Source of the DNA: Aotearoamyces nothofagi
Taxonomy: Eukaryota > Ascomycota > Leotiomycetes > Leotiales > Tympanidaceae
Direction: 5' to 3'
NCBI GenBank assembly: GCA_015345905.1
Contig: JADDTR010000004.1
Location: 248,001 to 312,000, forward strand
Length of the DNA: 64,000 nucleotides
Shown piece after piece: positions 22,011 through 32,961 of this stretch (positions are counted from its first letter, which is position 1; every line of letters begins with the position of its first letter). The position numbers and the translations under genes are program-made. The notes under the pieces are model-generated. The model had not been told where the DNA came from. It made no database searches and saw only the letters and a list, made by a program, of their open reading frames with translations.

Positions 22011-22256
22011 TTAGTCACTGTCCTCAATACCTTTGAAATCCCTCTCTGTCTCTGGAGGAGATAGTAGATTGTAATCCTCATCAGAACCATTAGGATCATA
22101 TACTACTATAGCCCAACTTGGTGCTAGAACTTTCGCCTGCAAATAGGGATTGTAAGATGCACCCTCTGTATCCTTTACTCTTATCTTTGTCGCTGTCTTG
22201 ATCTTTCTATACCAATCTATAGTACACTCTCTCGGCAATATAGAATGCAGCAACAT
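22011..22256 (-). CDS. Hypothetical 81-residue protein or fragment
   Basis: An open frame with protein-like composition: VLAPSWAIVVYDPNGSDEDYNLLSPPETERD and an acidic end GIEDSD. It begins inside the duplicated segment that flanks the N at 22442, so its 5' end depends on how that join is resolved. The family is not recognised. It may be the last exon of a longer gene truncated by the repeat or by the assembly break. Confidence 0.25.
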   Translation of the reverse strand: MLLHSILPRECTIDWYRKIKTATKIRVKDTEGASYNPYLQAKVLAPSWAIVVYDPNGSDEDYNLLSPPETERDFKGIEDSD

Positions 22257-22707
22257 TTGACTATAAACTTGCTATAGATGCAGTATACAGAGAACATCCT
22301 GTATACAATAGATTATGATATCTCTATTCAGCGGCCCTCTCATCAAAGACGGTGTATTGCCCTCCTCCCTCTGGAGCGAACATATATAACCGTCGTCACG
22401 TGATATACCGGATGACGCCATGCGTGGATGGGTTACTGGGANACTCTTATCTTTGTCGCTGCCTTGATCTTTCTATACCAATCTATAGTACACTCTCCCG
22501 GCAATATAGAATGCAGCAACATTTGACTATAAACTTGCTATAGATGCAGTATACAGAGAACATCCTGTATACAATAGATTATGATATCTCTATTCAGCGG
22601 CCCTCTCATCAAAGACGGTGTATTGCCCTCCTCCCTCTGGAGCGAACATATATAACCGTCGTCACGTGATATACCGGATGACGCCATGCGTGGATGGGTT
22701 ACTGGGA
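22177..22707 (+). repeat. 265-bp near-duplicate flanking an N: assembly join
   Basis: 22177-22441 and 22443-22707 are the same 265 bp with at least two C/T differences, separated by the single N at 22442. As at 18242, this looks like an unmerged contig overlap. The differences could be read errors, two haplotypes or strain mixture. Frames starting MYCPPPSGANIYNRR appear in both copies and are one sequence counted twice. Confidence 0.85.
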
Positions 22708-23440
22708 CTTGGTCTCAGTGATTACTGTCAGTGCATTCAGTCGCGACGTCATATGTCTAATGTGAACAAGAGCGTTTGCTGTCATTGTTGGCAAATAGGT
22801 CTGCATTCCCACCGTGCTTGTGATATAGATGATTCCAACAAGCCTTGTGGCCCAGAGCCGCCTGCGCTCTGCCAGTCATCCATCTTCCCAGTTTAAACAC
22901 CGAAATAATCATTTTACCTTTACACGATCTAGAAGCAGGGGGGAAGAGCCGGTCCCGTAAGTTCGTACGCTACCAGCCTCCTGTTCGTCCCGCCCATGCC
23001 TTTTCGAACCGCAAATCCCAACCACACCCAAACAAGGAAGCACGACAACACAAGGGGCAAAACAATTAGTTGCCAAAGGGGAATATAAATCTATGTACTG
23101 CAGAATAAACAGGGTTATTTTTTGTTCCTTTTTGATTTTTTAGGGGCGTAAGAGGCGTTAGAGGCGTAAGATCCGTGAATATCATTATGATGAGTGACGT
23201 CGGCCCGATGCGGATGACTTTCGTGGGGTTGGTTCGATGCGGATCAAGCTGTTCCAAGGATAAATGAAAGAATATGCTGTAGAGTATCAAAGGAAAAATC
23301 AAGAGAGCGTGTGGTGACTATAGAACGTCTCGGAAGACAAATGAAAGTGCTGCAAAAGGAGTGTCGTGCTTGTCTTTATCGCCATGGCCCCTCGGATATC
23401 GTGCTCGCTATCGTCTTTCGTTACTGTGAAATATGGCCCT
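22708..23440. other. Intergenic, no gene seen
   Basis: No supported gene. It holds the 3' flank of the disordered-protein gene to its right, including a TTTTTTGTTCCTTTTTGATTTTTT run near 23120, and a small array gcgtaagaggcgttagaggcgtaag near 23145-23170. Confidence 0.4.
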
Positions 23441-26035
23441 TTAGCCCGTACTCATCCTCCTCGAATCTCCAGAAGCCCTCGGCTTCAGATCCAACAACCG
23501 CGCACTCCCAGCGCTGATACGTCTAGCATGAACCCTTCCGTAGTCAACACTGGTCGCTCTCTGGACTTTAGCTTCTCCAGGCTGATCTAAAGACTCGAAG
23601 CTATAGTGCTTTTTGTCTGCTTCAAAATCATGGTCCGTCTCTCCTGGGCCTTCACTATCCGAGTCATCTCCGTAATCATTTAGTAAGCCCTCGCGGGATT
23701 TCGCACGTGGCTCATGGTGTACGATTGTAGCGTGTCTAGTTACAGTACCCCATTTGGTCTGTTGTGGCTCGGTAGGGCTAGCCAGGCTGTCACCGTCTTC
23801 TTCATCGCTAGAAGGCATAGGATTTCCGCTGGCCCGACGTTGCGTATAATCCTTTCCGAAACCATCCTCAGGACCAGGAGTTAAACGACTGAAGTATTCG
23901 TCTTCGGCTATGCCGAGCTCCTCCGCCGACTCCAAGTGATCCCCATACGGCTTCTGTAACGAACTGGAACTATCTCGCAATGGATGAGGTGGAAGCTGTG
24001 CCGAACTTCGCTTGGATCCTACTCTGGGACGGCCAGAAAGCCACGAACCTTCAGAGTCAATTGAGGCTAGTGACTGAGACATGGTGATGATAGGTTCTGG
24101 AGACGGCCCATCCCCAGAATGGTATCCACTGGTAGGTGTCTCGTTTTTAAGGCGTGTGGCCGGTTCTAGAGAGCGATAGCCACTAGTAGGTGTATCATGT
24201 CGTATTCGAGAAGTCGGGTCGGCAAATGGGCTATCTGAAGACCCTCGGCCACCACTTCTCTTTTCGAGATATCCCGCCAATATGGATGGTACAGTATCAG
24301 CTTCAGGTGACTGAACTCGAGAGTCTGGAGGCGATAACGGGAGCTCTGGTAAATCTTCTCTAAACCTTGACATAGTACGTTTTGGTACGCCGCCGGTAGA
24401 CACTCGGGGAGGTGCATAGGTGCTTGATAGTTGAGCTGCAGTTGACATAGAATCGCGGGACGTGTTGGAAAAGGATGAAGGCACGGATGCCCGCTTATTC
24501 TTCGAACTGCGCTTAAAGAACGACGTCCATGACTGATGCTGGCGAGTGCTTGTGTCAGAGCTTCTCCCTTCGGATTCCGGGTACACTGGTATTGGTAGAC
24601 TAGGTTGGGGAAGCTTGTTGACATCTATCATTTGAGAAATGCTCGATGCCCCACGAGTGTGCCCTTTGGGCGACGAAGGGGCAGACACGCTTGCTCTTGA
24701 CAGTTGGGCAACCTGAGCGGTACCGAGGACGGGCTCTTCTGGATCATCTGTCGGCGAGCCCGCTTCCGTGCCAGGTAGACTTGAGCTTCGGGGGAAATCA
24801 CCAAGTGGATTCGGCACGGTGTTCGCAGAATCCTCAAGGCTGAGGTCTTCGGGGCGTTTGCCACGTCTCAATGAAGACGCATCTGACGCCTTTCTTTTGG
24901 CGTAGTTTGCAGGACTCGTCTCAATGCCCAATCCCATTAGTTCTCTACCAAGCACCCCGCGTTCCATATTCTTAGGCGGTGATGTGCCGTTCTCCCGTGC
25001 CTCTATTTCAGCCGAAGTTTGCTTCTCCGCCCGCTTCTGCAATTTCCGCGCCATGTTCTGCTGATCTGAAATCCTCTTCCTCTCTGTTCTTCTCTGATCC
25101 CGCTCTAGTAGCTCCCTGATGTCGCTGGAGTCCAAATCATCTGCGAGATCGTCTATTCTCTTGCGTGCTTTGAGCGTCCCTTCTGGGACGAGGACTCTGT
25201 CGGACACCTTCTTCCTCTTGAGATCAGATCCCTCTGTGCCGAAGCTAGGCTCATAGCGAGGGTTCTCGGAATATCGTATTGTCGGATGAGGTGCGAGGAT
25301 GTCGATTCCCTTAAGCTGATAGGAGGCATGTCGTTCGGATTTTGAGGACAGCGACGAGTGAACTGACTCGTGCAAGGGTAAAGAAACATCGGAGGCTGGA
25401 TTGGTAAAAATCCCACTTATACCACGCATCTTCTTGGTGTCTCTCTTCATCGGTCTTCCCGCAATATCAGGCGTGGTAGCTGCCCGCAGCGGCATGTGTG
25501 CACTCATTGCCTTGATTTCCGCTTCGCGTTCGTGATCCTCTTTGCGCTTCTTACTAGACCTGCGTCGATTGAGATCTTGTGCGCTCCTCTTATGCAACGT
25601 TGGCACTCTTTGCCAATCTTGTCCGCCACTCTGTTCTCCATGTTGGCCTTGGCTACCGTTCTCCGATGCCAATCCCGCTTTCGTATTCCAGGGAGACGCT
25701 GACCTGGTATTGCCGGGGAGTGGCGGTACAGGGTGTGTCTTGTGGGCATCTTTTGGTACTCGGATTGTGTCGTTTCGTCCGGGCGAGAAGCTGTATGTCC
25801 GCCTTTCAGGATTACGCTGCAGCTTCTTCTGCCCTCGGGACTGTCTCCGGCTTCTGCGGCTCTCCTTCTCACTCCTCTTTCGACCCAGACCCGAAGTGCT
25901 CATGTCGCCGACATGGTGACTCCCCGGGCCCGACTGAGCACTCGCGTCAGGCATAGCTGTCTCGAAGGGCGGGGTCTGTACCCCCCTACGAGATTTCTTG
26001 TGACTGCTCCTCTTTCGGAAGGGCCAAATGCCCAT
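23441..26035 (-). CDS. Large disordered fungal protein, MGIWPFRKRSS start
   Basis: A single-exon protein of about 864 residues (876 if the upstream ATG at 26071 is used). I prefer the internal start because MGIWPF followed by a basic stretch (RKRSSHKKSRR) reads like a natural amino terminus. The protein is Ser/Pro/Arg-rich and mostly disordered. Visible islands are LDSSDIRELLERDQRRTERKR (coiled coil, about residue 300), QSWTSFFKRSSKNKRAS, two RHDTPTSGY/KNETPTSGY repeats, ITMSQSLASIDSEGSWLSGRP, and an acidic C-terminal third with DDYFS/SDEEDGDS-type stretches. It carries many phosphorylation-like sites. No catalytic domain is visible. It resembles conserved uncharacterised Pezizomycotina proteins. 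Function is unknown. Confidence 0.8.
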   Translation of the reverse strand: MGIWPFRKRSSHKKSRRGVQTPPFETAMPDASAQSGPGSHHVGDMSTSGLGRKRSEKESRRSRRQSRGQKKLQRNPERRTYSFSPGRNDTIRVPKDAHKTHPVPPLPGNTRSASPWNTKAGLASENGSQGQHGEQSGGQDWQRVPTLHKRSAQDLNRRRSSKKRKEDHEREAEIKAMSAHMPLRAATTPDIAGRPMKRDTKKMRGISGIFTNPASDVSLPLHESVHSSLSSKSERHASYQLKGIDILAPHPTIRYSENPRYEPSFGTEGSDLKRKKVSDRVLVPEGTLKARKRIDDLADDLDSSDIRELLERDQRRTERKRISDQQNMARKLQKRAEKQTSAEIEARENGTSPPKNMERGVLGRELMGLGIETSPANYAKRKASDASSLRRGKRPEDLSLEDSANTVPNPLGDFPRSSSLPGTEAGSPTDDPEEPVLGTAQVAQLSRASVSAPSSPKGHTRGASSISQMIDVNKLPQPSLPIPVYPESEGRSSDTSTRQHQSWTSFFKRSSKNKRASVPSSFSNTSRDSMSTAAQLSSTYAPPRVSTGGVPKRTMSRFREDLPELPLSPPDSRVQSPEADTVPSILAGYLEKRSGGRGSSDSPFADPTSRIRHDTPTSGYRSLEPATRLKNETPTSGYHSGDGPSPEPIITMSQSLASIDSEGSWLSGRPRVGSKRSSAQLPPHPLRDSSSSLQKPYGDHLESAEELGIAEDEYFSRLTPGPEDGFGKDYTQRRASGNPMPSSDEEDGDSLASPTEPQQTKWGTVTRHATIVHHEPRAKSREGLLNDYGDDSDSEGPGETDHDFEADKKHYSFESLDQPGEAKVQRATSVDYGRVHARRISAGSARLLDLKPRASGDSRRMSTG

Positions 26036-26529
26036 CTTACCGCTTGTGTTGCTGCGCTCACTTCCCCGCAAAGCTCGGGGGACTCGCGGCGTATGCTCGT
26101 TCTACCAGGCAGTATTCGTTGATAGAGCCATCGATTGTTATGTCTTTCGTCCGAAGTAAGGTTCCTGGGGAGATTCGCGCGCGCCTCGTCCCGTCGCTCC
26201 TGTGGCGATTAGATCTTGATGTAGAGATATGTCGGTGATTAGAAGCGGGATGGTTTGCGCAGGTTGCATGACTCCGCAACTTCGAACTGCACCGGCGCGG
26301 CGGGTATGCTGCAGGCTGCAGATAGAGTCCGCTGGGCGACAGGATTTGCAAGGCTGGAGGTGAGCTTCAGGACGGAGCAGGAAGGAGGCGACGCAAGGAG
26401 GCGGATGAATTGAAGGAAGTAGGTAAAGGAGGCCGAGTAAAATAGGACGAACAGTCGCCGTATGGAGTCCGCAAGTAAGGTTGGCAGGGATGGGCGACGC
26501 AGGAGAACACGAAGGATGGACAGCCCGGG

Positions 26530-26573
26530 CGGGCTGGGCTGGGCTGGCTGGGCTGGCTGGGCTGGCTGGGCTG
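26530..26573 (+). repeat. GGGCTGGCT minisatellite
   Basis: About four to five copies of a GGCTGGGCT unit in tandem, at the start of the GC-rich stretch upstream of the disordered-protein gene. Confidence 0.8.
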
Positions 26574-27299
26574 CTCGGTATATCTGAGCACTCTCGTATG
26601 CGCAGCGCTCGTCAATGCAGTCAGTCTCAACGCAGCGCAACTTCAATGCGGCAGGATGAGGATGGAGGGGCGAGCCAGAGCGTCTGTCGGTGTCAGGACT
26701 GCAGTGCAGTAATTGCAGGGCAGTAATTGCAGTGCAGTAATTGCAGTGCAGGTGTTGATTGAGAGATGGGCTGGGGGAGATGTACAAGTACAAGTACAGT
26801 ACGACGCCGGGCACGATGTGTCTGGCGGGTGTCGAGCCCTGTTCGTGGGCTGCGTGCGTGTTCAGCGTGTTCAGCGTGGCCAGTGTGCCAGACCAGAACC
26901 CACCGGCGACCTCCCGGCCTCCCATACGGCCAGCCGCAGCGGAGTCCTCTGCAGAACTTTTCAGTCCCCAGGCGCCCAGGGCCCTGGAGCACCTGCGGCC
27001 TCTATGGTACAGTAGTGGCGACAGGGCGCAGGCGCAGGGGCGCAGGTGCATATATACAGGAAGTGCAGTACAGTGCAGTACAGTACTGTACATTACATCT
27101 AGTACATCCAGTACATCCAGTGTACACTATACAAGTAACCTGTACTTGCTAACCTGTACTTGTACTGATGTACTGTACTGTATGTACCTGTACTCTGCAG
27201 TGCAGTAGAGTGCAGCAGAGACATAGGGGCGCATCGGGGGCTGTAGCCAGGCCAAATAGCTAGACAAGAGTGGGTTCAGTGGGTTCAGTGGGTTCAGTG

Positions 27300-27500
27300 G
27301 AAGAGATGGGCCGGTGGTAGGGTGGAAGGGTAGTGGACGGGTCGTGGACGGGTCGTGGTAGGGTGATGGTAGGGGTGGTAGGGGTGGTAGGGCAGCGGTA
27401 GGGCAGGGTAGGGTGGGAGAGGGTAGGGTAGGGCGGTACAGTGGTAGGGTTATGTAGGGTCGGGTCGTCTACTGGACGGCGGGTGTAGGGGCGTTAGGGC
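27300..27500 (+). repeat. GGGTA/GGGTGGTA-rich strand, G-quadruplex-prone
   Basis: About 200 bp in which the plus strand carries runs of three to four G spaced by one to seven bases (ggtagggtggaagggtag, tagggtagggcgg and similar), far more than the four runs needed for a quadruplex. A preceding triple GTGGGTTCA repeat lies at about 27270-27300. It is not a telomere: units are irregular and internal. Confidence 0.65.
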
Positions 27501-27807
27501 GGTGGACGGTGCAAGTACTGTACCGTACTGTACTGTACTGTACTGCACCTGGGCAGGCTGGATGTCCGTACAGCACAGTACAGCACAGTACAGTGCTTAC
27601 GAGCTACGAGTCACGAGTTACTGTACAGTAGGCGCTGGAGGACGGAGGGTGCAGGCTGCCACTGGTGGCCGCTGGGTGCGGGCGGGGCAGCAGGCAGCAG
27701 GCAGCGGGCAGCGGGCAGCTGGCAACTGGCTCAGACAGTAAGTACAGTACACTCCTACTCGCTGTCGGGTTTCCAGTGGGGCCGTCGACCGCTGGGTCGT
27801 ATAGGAT

Positions 27808-28235
27808 AGTACAGTATACTTAGAGCAGTACAGTACAGTACAGTATACTTAGGACAGTACAGTATACTCAGTATTGTACAGTATACTTAGAGCAGTATAG
27901 TACAGTACAGTATACTTAGGACAGTACAGTATACTCAGTATTGTACAGTATACTTAGAGCAGTACAGTACAGTACAGTATACTTAGGACAGTACAGTATA
28001 CTTAGGACAGTACAGTATACTCAGTATTGTACAGTATACTTGGGGCAGTATAGTATATTTAGGGCAGTACAGTATAGTACAGTATACTTAGGACAGTACA
28101 GTATACTCAGTATTGTACAGTATACTTAGAGCAGTACAGTACAGTACAGTATACTTAGGACAGTACAGTATACTCAGTACAGTACAGTACACTTAGGGCA
28201 GTACAGTATATTTAGGGCAGTACAATACAGTACTG
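27808..28235 (+). repeat. GTACAGTATACTTAGGACA higher-order minisatellite
   Basis: About 430 bp built from GTACAGTATACTTAGGRCA units, combined into a higher-order repeat. The marker GTATTGTACAGTATAC recurs at about 27871, 27938, 28024 and 28110, giving spacings of 67, 86 and 86 bp. Units contain the palindromes GTATAC and TGTACA and are rich in TACAGTA. No terminal inverted repeats or coding capacity were seen. Confidence 0.85.
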
Positions 28236-28803
28236 TACAGTAGAAGACGACGCCGTGGGTACCCTGTAACCTCCCTCCTCTGCTTATCGTGGCTTTCATG
28301 GGGGCAAGCCCCCAAACCCCCGGCCTCGCTGCGCTCGCTTGGATGGCAGGTGCACTGTGCTTGTACAGTGCATGCCATGCACTCGACGGTAAGTACATCG
28401 ACGGTATGTACATCGACGGTACTATACTGTATACACGGCTATACTGTGCAGAGCAGAGGCCTGTGAGGTTTGAAGCTGAGGCCGGCCGGGATGCGATGGG
28501 ATGGGTGGATGGGAGGGACAACTCCGTACCTGTACAGTACGTACTGTGCGGCAAGAGCTGTGCCCTGGCTACTCAGGCCCCATCCCTACTGCCCCTACTG
28601 CCCCTACCGTCCCTGCCGTCCCTGCCGCACCGCCCGTGCCTGGGTCTCGCCCTGGGAGTGCAGCCTTTCCGCCCTCTGCTCTAGCTACTGTAGGTACAGT
28701 ACTGCTGCTTCCTTCCTGTTCAGCGACCCTGCCCACCGCGAGCCAGGCGCATGCACACTGGCAGGCCACATACGGGGTTGCCATATTGTACAGCAATCTT
28801 ACT

Positions 28804-28835
28804 GTTCGTTCGTTCGCTCGTTCGCTCGTTCGTTC
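28804..28835 (+). repeat. TTCG/CTCG microsatellite
   Basis: Tandem GTTC/GCTC tetranucleotide units (gttcgttcgttcgctcgttcgctcg), eight units long. Confidence 0.8.
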
Positions 28836-31273
28836 CATACGCACAGCACTGCAATGGACTGTGTATGGCGTGAAAGACCCTATATGCCGACACGAGGTAC
28901 CTTACCTGTCCGTCCTGTATGGTACGCATAGCCCAGCGTGATGACGGACTGACCTGACAGGCACAGCTACCAGTCGGACTGCTACGACCGCTGCAGCGAC
29001 AATGCAACAATGCAACAGCAGCAGCTCAGAAATTAAATGCCGATGCATGATTAATAACGGCCCGTGTATGCCTTGTGAGTTGTGTGCTGGCTGGCCACCT
29101 TGCCCTCTCGCTGGAGGACTCGGATACGCTCCGCCGTGCGTACTCTGTACGCCTAACACTGTATCAAAAATAGCCATTTTTCTGCCCGCGCCCACCTACT
29201 AACAGGCACTGTACTACCTTACTCGTTGCGCTGAGCTAACTAAGGTAGCTCTCGTGTCTATACCTTACTACGTACTCGTACACTTCCTTTACAAGGTACA
29301 ACGCACTCCGCGACCAAAGAAAGATAGACGTCTTTGTACTTGTACTGTACCCGTACTCAACAGGAGTAGGCGACGCTCGAATGGCTCCAAGAGTAGCTGC
29401 AACAATGCCATGATGCTGCATTCGTTCCCTACCCCGGAGAACACTAAGCTAAGCAAGCAGCTTAGGCTGGAGACGGAGAGCGGACAATGAGCAATTGCTG
29501 CTTGGCGAACAGCCAAGCCAAGGTACCTCGGATACACACACGCACACACACTTCAATATCGTTGCAGTGAGTATATCATGGTAGCAAAGGATCCAAAGCT
29601 CTTTAAATTCGGCAAGTTCGGCACCCTAACAATGCAGCTTCTTTTCTAGAAGCTGCTCTATTTTTTTCTACAAGAATTGAGCAGAGCTGAGTGTGCGTTA
29701 GACGTGATGGATGCTTTCGGTGCTGTCCACTTTTCCGCCTTTTGTGGTGTGTGGAGAGAGGTCGGGCACCCGCTTTTCGAGGTACCTACCTAGGTACTCA
29801 CTAGGTACTCACGCCTGCCTGCCTATACTAATGTTACATTATGCTCATCATAAGGCTCAAAATAGAATGTACAGGTGATGTCCTCACTACTACCTGCCGT
29901 ACCGAAAACTGCTTAAAGCTTAAAAGACATGTTAGTGAGAATGAAAACTCGACACTTGAAATGGAGCCTACCAACCTTACCTACCCGTGCTTGCTTGTCG
30001 TCCTTTGGTGCATTTGCTTGAGGGGTAAAGTAGGCATGGTGGCATTACTCGGTGACGATGGCGGTGATGATGATGGATATGATGCGAGGTGACGGTGATA
30101 TCGGGGAGCGTTGGCGATCTCAGACAGCAACAGGCAGAGCGCAGCCATCACGCCCTTGTTCAGCCACAGTACCTACCATGTGCTACTAGCACGAGCATCA
30201 GGGCCACAATGGCTTATCCACCATGGCTTATTCAATAGGCACACTGGATATTGGAGAATTTACAAAAAAGAAAGGCCTCCGGTATCCACCGCCTGTTCTC
30301 GCTTCTGTTTCTGACGGCCGAGGCTAGAGCTGTATATCAACCGGAGGACTGTACAGTTCAGTATAGTACAAGTATCATATACCGTGTATCATGGCAGCGC
30401 GACGTCCTTTTGTGTACAGAATGAATAGTTCTCGAGTGCGGAGAACCTCGAACGAACGCCACCATTGCCACTCCCTGACTCGCTGTGGGTGCGACTACTG
30501 TCCGCCTATCTGCCCTGCCACACCTACAGCACCCAAGATCCATCCATATCTTCCCCCGGAGTTCCCGATGGCAAACAGCTGACCGGCACAGCAGGGTATT
30601 TTGGATGGAAAGCAAGGATGCGTTCTCTGCACGCAGTGCTTGCTCAAGGACCTACTGTAATGCACAGAAGGTTTACCAGCAGGCTGATTTGATATCTCTG
30701 GCCTGATAGGCTTGCCGATCAATTCAAACAGGCTTGCCGGCAACGTCACATTCTCATCGAGCTTTTCGGATGAACTTTCTCGACAAACCAAACACTCATC
30801 TTGTCTCTTGGTGCTCAGTGAGTGACCAACACCTCCAGGGTCTGCATTGTGTACTCGCACCTCCCCGAAACTAGGATGCCGTGATGTATCTCCGATGCTG
30901 AGTCCGTCACACTGCTCCCTCGTGCAAAAGTATAGTCACGTGCCACTACTAAAGATTTTGCTCGCCACGTAGATTCCAAATCATAACAATGACAACTATA
31001 ATTGTATCTATGTACATCTAAGTTATCATCGATGCAATTAGCTCAAGGCATTTGGGCCTCGCTTCCAGAGCAGCTTTCGTGGATGTGATCTCCAGAGTTC
31101 AGTGCTTAGTGTACTAGCCTCAGGCTACGATTTATGGCTAAGGCAATCTCGCATTGTTAGCTTTGTTTACTTCGGGGTTCCTGTAAACAGTTACAACGTC
31201 GACCTGTGACAATTGATGCGATCTTCCCAAACGTGCGCGCAACTTCAAATAACTTCGTTGTATAATATTGAGA

Positions 31274-32774
31274 ATGTCTTACAATCCAAGAATGAGTATG
31301 GCTCCGCCAAATTCGCAACAGAAAAATCGAGGAAGGAAGAAGGAGGAAGATAGCGATGCATTCATGCGCCTGGTATAAGACTCTCCAACAATACCTGCTG
31401 CGCCATGCATTTACTGATTTGAGCTCCGTAGCCCGATAGTGAGATTGCAGGATGTATCAGCGACATAGGCGTACCGTTTACCGCAGCAGACCTTCAGAAG
31501 CCGAACCCTCTCCAGATTCAGCAAATCTTCCAATGGTTCGCAGAGCTCCTCATGAATACAACACACGAGACAGTCAGCCCTGCGATGCGCGCTGCAGCGG
31601 AGGACGTCTGCGGAGAATTTGTGGACGTTGTCCCCTCCGATGTGCGCAACCTTATGGGCTTCTATGTATCCTTACGCAAGCTTCTCATCGAGTGCGGCGT
31701 CACCGATTTCTCATTCCAGGATCTGCAGAAGCCAACCCATGAACGCCTCTCGAAGATCTTCAGCTACATCATCAACTTTGTTAGGTTCAGGGAGAGCCAG
31801 ACCGGGGTTATCGACGAGCATTTCAACAAGGCCGAAACCACCAAAGTCCGGATTGAGACGCTGTACATGGAGAACCAAGATATGGAAGCCAGACTTGAAG
31901 AGATGAAGCGCAATCGGAAGGCAATGGAGGGACATGTCGCTGAGAAGGTCAAGCGAAATAAGGAACTGAAGCAGCGCCTGCGAGACTTGCAAACTGGCCA
32001 AGCAGAAGTCATGACGCGCTACAATGGACTCCAGAAGCGGAAGGACGAGCTTACCACTGTGTTGGAAGATAAGACTGCTGCAACAATTACTCTGCGGCAG
32101 GAATCTTCCAAGCTCCGCTCTTACGTCTTACAATCACCAGCAGCGCTACAAGCCTCTCTTTCTGACTTAGGAAACACATTGGCTACGGATAAGACATATA
32201 TCGATACCTTGGACCGCCGAGCTCGAGCCCTCCAGACAAGTACAGATACCTTCGCAGTTGTCTCATCCGACGTTGCATCATGCATAAAGATACTAGAGGA
32301 GATTTCTACTGAGCTGATGAAAGAGGAGGAGGAAAACGTCAAGAACGCCCGACAACGCGATGCGCTTTCAGAACATGGCAATAATGTTAGGGAAATTGAA
32401 CGCGAAGAAAATTTACTGCAACGGCAACTGGCGAAATTCAATGAGCGTACGGAGAAATTAAGAGAGGGAAGCAGAGAGAAGGCACAGGCTGCGAAGGAGA
32501 GGATGGAAGAGCTCCGTGCTGTGCATAGGAAACTGACAGAGGAGCGAGGAGAAAAGGGTAGAGAGATGGAGAGGAGAAGGGTCAGAATTGAGCAGACAGA
32601 GAAGAAGGTATGTCGCCACAGAAGAAAATTAGAAGGTGAAACATATTAACATGGGCATAGATGGTGGACCTGAAAGAGAATATTGAGAATGAGATTCATA
32701 ATGCTCACGACGAGTTTTTGAAGATGGACTCGCATATCAAATTGTACATCACAGAGATGGAACAGTCGATTTGA
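31274..32774 (+). CDS. NUF2: Kinetochore protein Nuf2 (NDC80 complex)
   Basis: Nuf2 pairs with Ndc80 to attach kinetochores to microtubules. There are three exons: 31274-31372, 31432-32607 and 32661-32774, all joined in phase, giving 462 residues (yeast Nuf2 is 451). The N-terminus MSYNPRMSM and the calponin-homology region ([71 protein letters not shown]) are followed from about residue 165 by an uninterrupted coiled coil. The last exon encodes [25 protein letters not shown], the usual end. The start is set by the short first exon that encodes the conserved tail before the CH domain. It is convergent with the gene at 32962-33996. Confidence 0.93.
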
Positions 32775-32961
32775 GTTGCCTCGTATGATATTTGGAGATT
32801 GGAAAGGAGTACTGGAGGACTTCAGCGGACGGCGTTAGGGAATCGGTATATACCTGTCGATGTATGGCATGATAATGATATTCGCACTTTTCTGCTTGTG
32901 CTTTATGCAAACCATAGCCCAGTTTTATGTCATTGGTGGCAATGAACACATGTGGCCATGA

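Larger units (their letters stand above)
26072..31273. other. 5.2-kb GC-rich gene-free minisatellite region
   Basis: Between two divergent genes, this stretch holds many overlapping open frames on both strands, none with family similarity or codon-like constraint. They arise because GC-rich simple repeats lack stops. Notable contents are listed separately: GGGCTGGCT array, GGGTA-rich strand, GTACAGTATAC array and TTCG array. The motif GTACAGTAC/GTACTGTAC is also scattered through 26,700-28,760. 29.5-31.2 kb is ordinary intergenic sequence and probably includes the NUF2 promoter. Confidence 0.6.

Noticed and set aside
25542-26122. Several plus-strand frames of 120-130 codons
   Set aside because: Antisense shadows of the large disordered-protein gene.
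26239-27093. 284-codon minus-strand frame with Leu/Pro/Ser-rich protein
   Set aside because: Runs through GGGCTGGCT and GTACAGT repeats. Frames of similar length exist on both strands and none has family similarity.
27300-27500. Telomere-like TAGGG repeats
   Set aside because: Units are irregular and internal, flanked by genes on both sides. No TTAGGG array.
27808-28235. CRISPR-like array
   Set aside because: Eukaryotic host, no unique spacers and no constant repeat/spacer spacing. It is a minisatellite.
28174-28941. Overlapping frames of 126-153 codons on both strands
   Set aside because: Low-complexity GC-rich sequence with no codon-like constraint, homologous domains or splice logic.
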